NCBI GenBank assembly: GCA_022728415.1 | Contig: JAIJJM010000086.1 | Span: 1 to 7,991, forward strand | From: Collinsella sp. | GTDB taxonomy: Bacteria; Actinomycetota; Coriobacteriia; Coriobacteriales; Coriobacteriaceae | Direction of reading: 5' to 3' | DNA length: 7,991 bases | Notes under the pieces: model-generated | What the model was told of the DNA's origin: nothing | What the model saw: the letters and a program-made list of their open reading frames with translations, nothing else | The model's database searches: none | Position numbers and translations under genes: made by a program | Part shown: in pieces, positions 1-4,766 of the stretch | How positions within the stretch are numbered: the first letter of the stretch is position 1 | Layout: each line of letters starts with the position of its first letter

Positions 1-349
1 GGATCGTCTCGATGGGGTGCAGCTTTTGCTTGGTCTCCTTGGGTTCCGTCTTAAGCGGAACATCGGACAGAAGACCCACCTCGTAAGCCAAAGTGGACAG
101 GTCCGTTGCGTTTTCCAACCGCTGCTTAATGACGTTGAGCGGCATGTAGCGGGTCTTCTGCAGGTGCAGGATGACCTCGAGACGGTCAACGTCTTCCTTG
201 GAGTACTGGCGATACCCCTTAGGCGTTCGATGAGGGGCGATGAGCCCCTCATCTTCTAGAAATCTAATTTTTGAGTTCGATAGATCGGGGTATGCGCCTC
301 GAAGTAGGTTGACGACTTGGCCGATACTCAGATAGTTGCGTTCGGCCAT
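1..349 (-). CDS. ftsR: MerR-family transcriptional regulator, FtsR-like (C-terminus cut off by window edge)
   Basis: The 116 visible residues start at an ATG (347-349), three bases after the FHA gene's stop codon, and run off the left edge with no stop. The N-terminal MerR-type winged helix-turn-helix is clear: YLSIGQVVNLL at about residues 6-16, then SKIRFLEDEGLI at about 27-38, then the wing with GYRQYSKEDVDRL. The spaced-out first helix and the following QKTRYMPLNVIKQRLE stretch resemble the FtsR group (M. tuberculosis Rv1828; C. glutamicum FtsR, an activator of ftsZ) rather than metal- or drug-sensing MerR proteins. No cysteine effector motif is visible, but the C-terminal effector part is missing. 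The tight spacing implies cotranscription with, and probable coupling to, the FHA gene. That it controls cell division is inferred from the family; its targets here are unknown. Confidence 0.85.
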   Translation of the reverse strand, partial: MAERNYLSIGQVVNLLRGAYPDLSNSKIRFLEDEGLIAPHRTPKGYRQYSKEDVDRLEVILHLQKTRYMPLNVIKQRLENATDLSTLAYEVGLLSDVPLKTEPKETKQKLHPIETI

Positions 350-352
350 TAC

Positions 353-787
353 CTACTCACCGGTTTCGATGCGCTCCGGCGTGCTCTCGTGGTAGATGAG
401 CGTGAACGTACCGATCTGAACGGAAGAGCCGTCGTGCAGCGGAGCACCGTTGACGATGGCCCCGTCGACCCAGGTGCCATTGAGCGAGCCCAAGTCCTCG
501 ATGCGAGCCTGGATCCCCTCACGAATAATGCGCGCGTGGCTGCGCGAGACAGTCATGTCGTTGAGGAAGATGCCGTTCGCGGGATCGCGGCCGATGGTGG
601 TCACGTCGTCCTCGAGTTCAAAGGCAGCTCCGGTCTGCGGACCCTTGACGATGGACAGAACCGGAGCAGTGATGCGCACGTTGGCCATAAGGTCGGGAAC
701 GGTGACATCGCTCGAAGGAACACGGAAAACGCAGGTAGCGTCCGCAGTCTTATCGTTCTGAGGCATATTGTTATCCTTGTTGTCCAT
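353..787 (-). CDS. garA: Small FHA-domain protein of the GarA/OdhI type
   Basis: This is a 144-residue cytosolic protein with one forkhead-associated (phosphothreonine-binding) domain at about residues 42-132. Signature residues are all present: G66-R67, S81-R82-S83-H84, and S101-L102-N103-G104-T105. The N-terminal tail carries ATCVFRV (residues 17-23), which matches the TTSVFRA phospho-acceptor segment of mycobacterial GarA; T18 aligns with the threonine phosphorylated there. In GarA/OdhI, Ser/Thr kinases phosphorylate this tail. The tail then binds its own FHA domain and switches off binding to 2-oxoglutarate-using enzymes (ODH/KGD, glutamate dehydrogenase, glutamate synthase). The same partners here are inferred, not shown. 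It sits 65 bp after the phosphatidyltransferase gene and 3 bp before the MerR gene. The ATG at 787 has only a weak ribosome-binding site (AGGGG). The family call is secure; the gene symbol is by resemblance. Confidence 0.85.
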   Translation of the reverse strand: MDNKDNNMPQNDKTADATCVFRVPSSDVTVPDLMANVRITAPVLSIVKGPQTGAAFELEDDVTTIGRDPANGIFLNDMTVSRSHARIIREGIQARIEDLGSLNGTWVDGAIVNGAPLHDGSSVQIGTFTLIYHESTPERIETGE

Positions 788-852
788 GACAACCCCTATC
801 TAACGCGGACGTGCCGCAAAAAATGTACCGTACGTAATCATACCCCAACGAC

Positions 853-1557
853 CTAGTCTTCGATTTCGGGGTTCAGAAAGTCGATGTCCTCGTCCTCGGG
901 ATGCGCGATGGCCTGTTTAATGGCCACCCCTCCCTTAATGGTATAGATGACAGCGGTGAGCATGGAGAAGATGACGCCGCCGTAGACAAAAAAGATGCCG
1001 AGGGGCACCGAGCTGCCGTTGAGGCCCGGGAATGCCGTGTGCGTGGCGGGTAGCAGATGCCAGCCGTCCACGACGGGAAAGCCCAGCAGCATGAGCGAGA
1101 AGCCGGTCATGAGCAGTGCCGTGGCAATCTTGCCGGGAAAGACGACGTCGATGGGGCGCCGGTGGTAGTGCCGCACGGTGAGCGTGCCGATGCCCAGGTA
1201 GATATCGCGGCCGATAATGAGCACGCAGACCCAGATGGGAAGCTCGCCGCGGACCACGAGACCCAGCACGCCGGTAAACAGCAGCGCACGGTCGCAGATG
1301 GGATCCATAACCTTGCCGAGCCACGAGACCGTTTTGGTCATGCGGGCAATCTGACCGTCCATCCAGTCGGTGGAAGCCGCGATGGCATAGATGACAATGG
1401 CGACGACACGGTTGTTGTCCGTCACAAACAGGTATAGGAAAACGAGCGTGAGGACCAGGCGCGTAAAGGTGATGAAATTGGAGATCGTGAAGATCTTATT
1501 CGACGGGTAATCGGAAGTGCCGATAAGCTCCTTTTTGATCTTCTTCTTGATGCCCAC
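853..1557 (-). CDS. CDP-alcohol phosphatidyltransferase, PgsA-like integral membrane enzyme
   Basis: This is a 234-residue membrane enzyme that transfers a phosphatidyl group from CDP-diacylglycerol to an alcohol, typically glycerol 3-phosphate (PgsA). The full CDP-OH-P motif D-x2-D-G-x2-A-R-x8-G-x3-D-x3-D is present, with D64, D67, G68, A71, R72, G81, D85 and D89. A basic N-terminus (KKKIKKE) is followed by about five or six hydrophobic segments, such as FITFTRLVLTLVFLYLFV, VVAIVIYAIA and VPLGIFFVYGG; the C-terminus is acidic. I chose the GTG at 1557, which follows a GGGGGAG ribosome-binding site. The frame is open to an ATG at 1647, but a good promoter lies inside that extension. The exact acceptor alcohol cannot be read from the sequence. 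An adjacent garA-merR pair also lies near pgsA2 in mycobacteria, which fits a conserved actinobacterial neighbourhood. Confidence 0.85.
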   Translation of the reverse strand: MGIKKKIKKELIGTSDYPSNKIFTISNFITFTRLVLTLVFLYLFVTDNNRVVAIVIYAIAASTDWMDGQIARMTKTVSWLGKVMDPICDRALLFTGVLGLVVRGELPIWVCVLIIGRDIYLGIGTLTVRHYHRRPIDVVFPGKIATALLMTGFSLMLLGFPVVDGWHLLPATHTAFPGLNGSSVPLGIFFVYGGVIFSMLTAVIYTIKGGVAIKQAIAHPEDEDIDFLNPEIED

Positions 1558-1593
1558 AGGACTCCCCCGCTGGTAAACGACAAAACTTTCGAT

Positions 1594-1622
1594 ACTATAC
1601 CCGTTCTGGCGATGTCTATCCA
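1594..1622 (-). promoter_or_regulatory. Probable sigma-70-type promoter for the phosphatidyltransferase gene
   Basis: On the minus strand a -35-like TGGATA (1622-1617) is followed by a 17-bp spacer and a -10 box TATAGT (1599-1594). Transcription would start near 1587, giving a leader of about 30 nt before the GTG at 1557. The -10 box is strong and the -35 box matches the consensus at four of six positions. Its place inside the longer open frame argues for the downstream GTG start. Confidence 0.5.
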
Positions 1623-1685
1623 GCGTGAGCATAGAGTGTCCAGACATGTGGAGGACGCTGTCGCGACGTGAATGTACCGTTTTTG

Positions 1686-1740
1686 TGTACGTCAGCCTCC
1701 AAACATGTCATTTTTTGTCGGTTTTGGAGGCTGACGTACA
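1686..1740. repeat. Perfect 18-bp inverted repeat with a 19-nt T-rich loop
   Basis: The arm TGTACGTCAGCCTCCAAA (1686-1703) is exactly complementary to 1723-1740. The loop between them contains a run of six T. Both flanking genes point away from it, so it does not end either of them. On the plus strand only a short TTTT follows the right arm and on the minus strand there is no T-run, so a terminator role is weak. An operator for divergent promoters, or a mobile or REP-type palindrome, are alternatives. Confidence 0.85.
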
Positions 1741-1843
1741 TGTTTTGACGCGGGGCCGATGCTGCGTGGCGACCCTCGCACGCAACCCACCTTTCCAGTC
1801 GATTTCGGCCCCAGCGCGCTCGTCGCATCGGGGGCCGCGCCAT

Positions 1844-1849
1844 TACAAT
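1844..1849 (+). promoter_or_regulatory. Possible -10 box for the PHP phosphatase gene
   Basis: TACAAT lies 33 bp before the ATG at 1882 and would give a leader of about 25 nt. No good -35 box is found 16-18 bp upstream. The gene has a strong ribosome-binding site (AAAGGAG, ending five bases before the ATG). The promoter assignment is tentative. Confidence 0.3.
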
Positions 1850-1881
1850 GGAGCGGATTCACCAAATGCAAAGGAGTCGCC

Positions 1882-2793
1882 ATGCCCGCATGCCCGCTGG
1901 TCGATTGCCACACCCATACCTCGTTTTCGGACGGCCATGCCACGTTTGAGGACAACGTCCGCGCTGCTGCCGCCGCCGGATGCCGCGTCATGGTCTCGAC
2001 CGACCACCTCACCCTGCCTGCCAGCATGGATGCTAACTGCGAGGTGCAGGTCGTCGAAGGCGACTTGCCAGCACATCGTCTGGCCTTTGAGGACGCCCGC
2101 AAGCTCGCCGCGCAGATTGCGCCGGAACTCGCCTTTATCTACGGTTTTGAATGCGATTGGTACGAAGGTTGCGAGCCTTTGGTTGAGCGCTGGTCCGCGG
2201 GTGCCATAGTGCGCTTGGGCAGCGTGCACTGGATTGGCGACCCCGGCGATATCATGGCCGGTGCCGCGGGTACGGCGGGAACGGATAACATCGCTCGCCC
2301 CGATACGCCCGATTCCCTTTGCGGTTGGATCGACGATGACACCAACCTGCACGTTTGGGAAAACCTGGGGGTACGCGGTGTGTGGGAGCGCTACGTCGAC
2401 GACTGGTGCCGTGCTTGCGAAAGCTCACTCAACTTTGACGTGATGGCCCATCCCGACCTGGTCATGCGCTTTTCGAAGGAAGGCTTTGCGCCCGATTTTG
2501 ACCCGGCGCCGTTTTGGGAGCAGATGGCCGAATGTGCCCACGATACGGGTCGCCGCGTTGAGGTCTCGACCGCCGCACCGCGCAAGGGCCTCGACGACTA
2601 CTATCCCGCGACCGGGCTGTTGCGTTGCTTCGCCCACGCCGAGGTGCCGATTACTTTTGGCTCGGACGCACACCGCGCCTGCGACATCTGCTGGAATATC
2701 CGCGAGGCTCAGGCCCATGCCTACGACTGCGGTTATCGAACCTTCGACATCCCCCACCCCACCGGCGAATGGGAGTCCACGCCCCTCGCCTAG
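1882..2793 (+). CDS. hisJ: PHP-family phosphoesterase, probable histidinol-phosphatase (HisJ/HisK type)
   Basis: This is a 303-residue cytosolic metal-dependent hydrolase. PHP motifs are visible in order: DCHTHTSFSDGH at 8-19 (metal ligands H10, H12; also D17), STDH at 39-42, an acidic GFECD at about 88-92, GSVH ending at H116, MAHPDLV in the middle, and FGSDAH near the C-terminus. This is the layout of HisJ-type histidinol-phosphatases, which convert L-histidinol phosphate to histidinol. The his cluster next door has a monofunctional HisB with no phosphatase domain, so this gene would fill the missing step. It is slightly longer than the roughly 270-residue HisJ proteins, with an Ala/Gly/Asp-rich stretch after H116. 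The start was chosen at 1882 because of the AAAGGAG site; a 41-codon upstream extension has no such support. It is convergent to the his cluster. Another PHP phosphoesterase activity remains possible. Confidence 0.8.
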   Translation: MPACPLVDCHTHTSFSDGHATFEDNVRAAAAAGCRVMVSTDHLTLPASMDANCEVQVVEGDLPAHRLAFEDARKLAAQIAPELAFIYGFECDWYEGCEPLVERWSAGAIVRLGSVHWIGDPGDIMAGAAGTAGTDNIARPDTPDSLCGWIDDDTNLHVWENLGVRGVWERYVDDWCRACESSLNFDVMAHPDLVMRFSKEGFAPDFDPAPFWEQMAECAHDTGRRVEVSTAAPRKGLDDYYPATGLLRCFAHAEVPITFGSDAHRACDICWNIREAQAHAYDCGYRTFDIPHPTGEWESTPLA

Positions 2794-2940
2794 ACATCCC
2801 TTCATGAGTTGCGGTGAAATAGTTCCTGTTTATGGCCCTAAGACCGTCAAACAAGAACTATTCCACCGCAACTTCTATTTCATTGGCAACTCCCGAAAGA
2901 CTGTCCCTAACGACTAGTCGTTTAAGAACGTCCCCAATGA
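2794..2940. other. Convergent intergenic region between the PHP gene and hisE
   Basis: This 147-bp gap separates two converging genes. The half next to the PHP gene is filled by the 25-bp-stem inverted repeat and the half next to hisE by the GACTAGT/GGGAC repeats, both listed separately. No open frame in it looks coding. Confidence 0.75.
2807..2873. repeat. Long inverted repeat (25-bp stem, 17-nt loop), possible bidirectional terminator
   Basis: Arms 2807-2831 and 2849-2873 pair at 23 of 25 positions; the left arm begins AGTTGCGGTGAAATAG. The two mismatches are A/C and C/A on the plus strand, which become U-G and G-U pairs in minus-strand RNA, so that RNA would form an unbroken stem. It starts 13 nt after the PHP gene's stop and lies about 68 nt beyond the hisE stop, a fitting position for a shared terminator. 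There is no proper T-run on either side (plus strand: CTTCTATTTCATT), so a REP or MITE-like palindrome is equally possible. Confidence 0.75.
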
Positions 2941-2945
2941 CTAGT
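2902..2945. repeat. Imperfect 17-bp direct repeat with a 14-bp palindrome, overlapping the hisE stop
   Basis: TGTCCCTAACGACTAGT (2902-2918) and CGTCCCCAATGACTAGT (2929-2945) agree at 14 of 17 positions with a 27-bp period. The first copy runs into a perfect palindrome AACGACTAGTCGTT (2909-2922). The second copy contains the hisE stop codon (2941-2943). On the minus strand the units read GGGAC followed by short AT-rich stretches, like REP-type extragenic repeats. Confidence 0.65.
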
Positions 2946-3258
2946 GGCGGCGAGCGTTGAGTTCGCCGGCCAGTTCGTCGAGGGTAATACCGTAGCGTTC
3001 GAGCGTTACGAGCAGATGGTAGACCAGGTCGCCGGCCTCGTACCGGATGTGGTCGTGGTCGTTGTCCTTGCAGGCCATGATGACCTCGCTCGCCTCCTCG
3101 GCAAGCTTCTTGAGCAGTTCGTCCTCGACGTCGGTCAGCAGACGGGCGGTATAGCTCTCCTCCGGCGACGCATCGCGACGACCGTGAATCACCTCGGCCA
3201 GTCCCGTCAGCGTCTCGCCGATATTTCCCGGCTGCACGTTAGCTGTTCTGACTCCCAT
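2941..3258 (-). CDS. hisE: Phosphoribosyl-ATP pyrophosphatase (PRA-PH)
   Basis: This is a 105-residue monofunctional HisE, which hydrolyses phosphoribosyl-ATP to phosphoribosyl-AMP and pyrophosphate, the second step of histidine synthesis. The all-alpha MazG-like fold is recognised from the core YTARLLTDVEDELLKKLAEE, the metal-binding acidic motif EEASEV and the later EAGDLVYHLLV motif. The C-terminal ITLDELAGELNARR is typical of the family, and the length is normal. The ATG at 3258 is preceded by an AGAGGAA ribosome-binding site in the 15-bp gap after the 75-codon gene. It is the last gene of the his cluster in this window. HisE and HisI are separate proteins here, with an unknown small gene between them, unlike the fused HisIE of many bacteria. 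Confidence 0.95.
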   Translation of the reverse strand: MGVRTANVQPGNIGETLTGLAEVIHGRRDASPEESYTARLLTDVEDELLKKLAEEASEVIMACKDNDHDHIRYEAGDLVYHLLVTLERYGITLDELAGELNARRH

Positions 3259-3273
3259 GGTTATTTCCTCTCG

Positions 3274-3501
3274 TTACTGCAGCGTAAAGTAGGTACCGGT
3301 CTCATCGAACCGAGGCTTTGCGCCCTTTTTCTCAAAGAACTCGACGATGACGGCATGGGCCTCATCGAGCCTTTCCTTCTCGGCCTCGAGCCAAAGCGAC
3401 TGCGCCCCGCAGGCATCAGTCAGGTGCACGCGGCATGGCACGCCCGCGCGGAGGAGCTCGGTGTTGCAGTCGGCGACCTCGAACGGCGTCACAACTTTCA
3501 T
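3274..3501 (-). CDS. Small protein of unknown function encoded between hisI and hisE
   Basis: This 75-residue protein has no function I can assign. It starts with an ATG that overlaps the hisI stop by four bases (ATGA), so it is probably translationally coupled to hisI, and it ends 15 bp before hisE. The sequence suggests a small alpha/beta domain: a strand-rich first half ([17 protein letters not shown]), a charged helix ([22 protein letters not shown]) and a final strand (TGTYFTLQ). Cysteines are C12, C23 and C31; C31 sits in a striking DACGAQS motif. No signal peptide or membrane segment is visible. I vaguely recall a Coriobacterial small-protein family named after an RDAC motif that may be this one, but cannot confirm it. 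Context suggests a role in or beside histidine synthesis, for example a partner of HisI or HisE; this is inference only. Codon bias matches its neighbours. Confidence 0.8.
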   Translation of the reverse strand: MKVVTPFEVADCNTELLRAGVPCRVHLTDACGAQSLWLEAEKERLDEAHAVIVEFFEKKGAKPRFDETGTYFTLQ

Positions 3502-3839
3502 CGCACGCCCCCTTCCACGCGCTTAAAGAAGCAGGTACGGTTGCCGGTGTGGCAGGCCGGACCCGGCGAGTCGACCTTGACCAGCAGCGTATCGCTATCG
3601 CAGTCGGCCCAGAGCTCCTTGACCTCCTGCATATTGCCGCTCGTCGCGCCCTTGTTCCAGAGCTCCTGGCGGCTGCGGCTCCAAAACCACGTGGTGCCGG
3701 TCTTAAGCGTCAGCCCCACCGATTCCTCGTTCATCCAAGCAACCATAAGCACCTCACCGGTGTCATACTGCTGAACCACACAAGGAATCAGCCCGCGGGC
3801 GTCGTACGTAAGCTTTGAAGGATCGGTTATCTCTTCCAT
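3498..3839 (-). CDS. hisI: Phosphoribosyl-AMP cyclohydrolase (PRA-CH)
   Basis: This 113-residue monofunctional HisI opens the adenine ring of phosphoribosyl-AMP, the third step of histidine synthesis. The family core is complete: [18 protein letters not shown] at about 24-40, [21 protein letters not shown] at about 49-69, the metal-binding D79-C80-D81-S82-D83, and the zinc-binding C96-H97 and C103 of [12 protein letters not shown] placed the start at the ATG at 3839, just after a GGGGAG ribosome-binding site. An open frame continues 44 codons upstream, but that part lies in the palindromic element between hisF and hisI and does not look like HisI. The stop overlaps the next small gene by four bases. 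The 141-bp separation from hisF means it may depend on read-through of a strong RNA structure or on its own promoter; I see no clear one. Confidence 0.95.
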   Translation of the reverse strand: MEEITDPSKLTYDARGLIPCVVQQYDTGEVLMVAWMNEESVGLTLKTGTTWFWSRSRQELWNKGATSGNMQEVKELWADCDSDTLLVKVDSPGPACHTGNRTCFFKRVEGGVR

Positions 3840-3980
3840 TTTTCTCCCCAATTTAAATCCCACAGGTCGGCGAGGGCTGTCCAGGTGCCCGAGATTCCGA
3901 GCGACAAGCCCGACGACGCGTACTTTGGTACGCGAGGAGGGTTGGAGCCGGAAGGTCGGGTGCCTGGGCAAGCCGCAGCG
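3840..3980. repeat. hisF-hisI intergenic region with a ~100-nt imperfect inverted repeat
   Basis: The outer arms are 3875-3892 and 3956-3974. At the centre is a perfect hairpin, CGCGTAC (3917-3923), loop TTTG, GTACGCG (3928-3934). Between outer and inner stems the two halves remain loosely complementary, both containing TTCCG. In plus-strand RNA or DNA the outer arms pair along 18 positions with one bulge if G-U pairs are allowed; on the minus (his mRNA) strand three of those become A-C mismatches. The size and position suggest a palindromic extragenic element inserted in the operon. Confidence 0.65.
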
Positions 3981-4763
3981 CTAAAAGTCCAGTCTGACAG
4001 GGATGCCTTGAGAGGCCATATACTCCTTCACCTGACGGATGCTGAAGGTTCCAAAGTGAAAGACGCTTGCTGCCAGCACGGCATCGGCTTCGCCCTCGAT
4101 CACGCCCTCGGCGAAATGCTCGAGCGTGCCCACGCCGCCGCTCGCGATGACGGGGATTGGCACCGCGCGCGCCACGGCGCGGGTGAGTGCCAGGTCGAAG
4201 CCAGCCTTGGTGCCGTCGCGATCCATGCTGGTGAGCAAGATCTCGCCGGCACCGCGACGAGCCGCTTCCTCGGCCCACGCCACCGCATCGATACCCGTGG
4301 CGTTGCGACCGCCCGCCGTGAAGACCTCCCACTTGTCGGCACCGGATGCGCCGGGCAGGCCCACACGCTTGGCATCAATCGCCACAACCACGGCCTGGCT
4401 GCCAAACGCCGCGGCGGCCTGGCTGATCAACGACGGATCGCGCACGGCGGCAGAGTTAAGCGACACCTTGTCGGCGCCGGCGGCAACCATGGTCCGCATG
4501 CCCGCCAAGTCGCGAAAACCGCCGCCCACGGTATAGGGAATGGCCAGCTCCTCGGCTGCGTGCGCCGCCATCTCGATAGTCGTCGCGCGGTTGTCTCTCG
4601 TCGCGGTAATGTCCAAAAAAACGACCTCGTCCGCACCCTCGCGGTCGTAGGCGCGGGCCAGCTCCACCGGGTCGCCCGCATCGCGCAGGCCCACAAAGTT
4701 GACGCCCTTGACCACGCGGCCGTCCTTGACGTCCAAGCAGGGAATCACGCGTTTGGTAAGCAT
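3981..4763 (-). CDS. hisF: Imidazole glycerol phosphate synthase, cyclase subunit HisF
   Basis: This is a 260-residue (beta/alpha)8-barrel that uses ammonia from HisH to convert PRFAR to imidazole glycerol phosphate and AICAR. The start [20 protein letters not shown] is canonical, with catalytic D11; the second catalytic aspartate is D130 in VVVAIDAKR. Phosphate-binding loops are visible as VGGGFRD (about 79-85), DKVSLNSAA (about 98-106) and [13 protein letters not shown]. Length and ends (GIPVRLDF) are normal. It starts three bases after the hisA stop, with a GGGGAGGAG ribosome-binding site inside the hisA end, which implies coupled translation. The next gene, hisI, is 141 bp away, across a large palindromic element. 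Confidence 0.97.
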   Translation of the reverse strand: MLTKRVIPCLDVKDGRVVKGVNFVGLRDAGDPVELARAYDREGADEVVFLDITATRDNRATTIEMAAHAAEELAIPYTVGGGFRDLAGMRTMVAAGADKVSLNSAAVRDPSLISQAAAAFGSQAVVVAIDAKRVGLPGASGADKWEVFTAGGRNATGIDAVAWAEEAARRGAGEILLTSMDRDGTKAGFDLALTRAVARAVPIPVIASGGVGTLEHFAEGVIEGEADAVLAASVFHFGTFSIRQVKEYMASQGIPVRLDF

Positions 4764-4766
4764 GGG

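Larger units (their letters stand above)
1558..1881. other. Gene-free divergent intergenic region of 324 bp
   Basis: I see no convincing gene here; the open frames that enter from either side are upstream extensions of the flanking genes. It holds the promoter for the leftward gene, an 18-bp inverted repeat, three copies of the palindromic hexamer ACATGT (1644-1649, 1703-1708, 1738-1743), the palindrome GTCGCGAC near 1660-1667, GC-rich pairing segments at 1752-1837 and a weak promoter for the rightward gene. Confidence 0.8.

Noticed and set aside
1558..1647. Upstream ATG extension of the phosphatidyltransferase (30 more residues)
   Set aside because: A good promoter lies inside the extension, and the GTG at 1557 has a strong ribosome-binding site; the extra residues look non-coding.
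1686..1746. Rho-independent terminator call for the 18-bp inverted repeat
   Set aside because: Neither neighbouring gene is transcribed towards it, and only a short TTTT follows on the plus strand.
1759..1881. 41-residue N-terminal extension of the PHP protein
   Set aside because: The PHP motif normally begins within about 10 residues of the start, and the ATG at 1882 has a clear AAAGGAG site.
2794..2945. CRISPR-like repeats next to hisE
   Set aside because: There are only two imperfect 17-bp units with a 10-bp gap, with no regular spacers and no cas genes; a REP-type repeat is a better explanation.
2944..3774. Plus-strand open frame of 276 codons opposite hisE, the small gene and hisI
   Set aside because: The opposite strand carries two certain enzymes with catalytic motifs; this frame shows none and is explained by codon bias.
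3840..3971. 44-residue N-terminal extension of HisI
   Set aside because: It comes from the palindromic element between hisF and hisI, is Arg/Pro-rich and is absent from HisI; the ATG at 3839 has a GGGGAG site.
4100..4405. Possible frameshift or second gene inside hisF
   Set aside because: The hisF frame is complete with all motifs and normal length; the other open frames are shadows.
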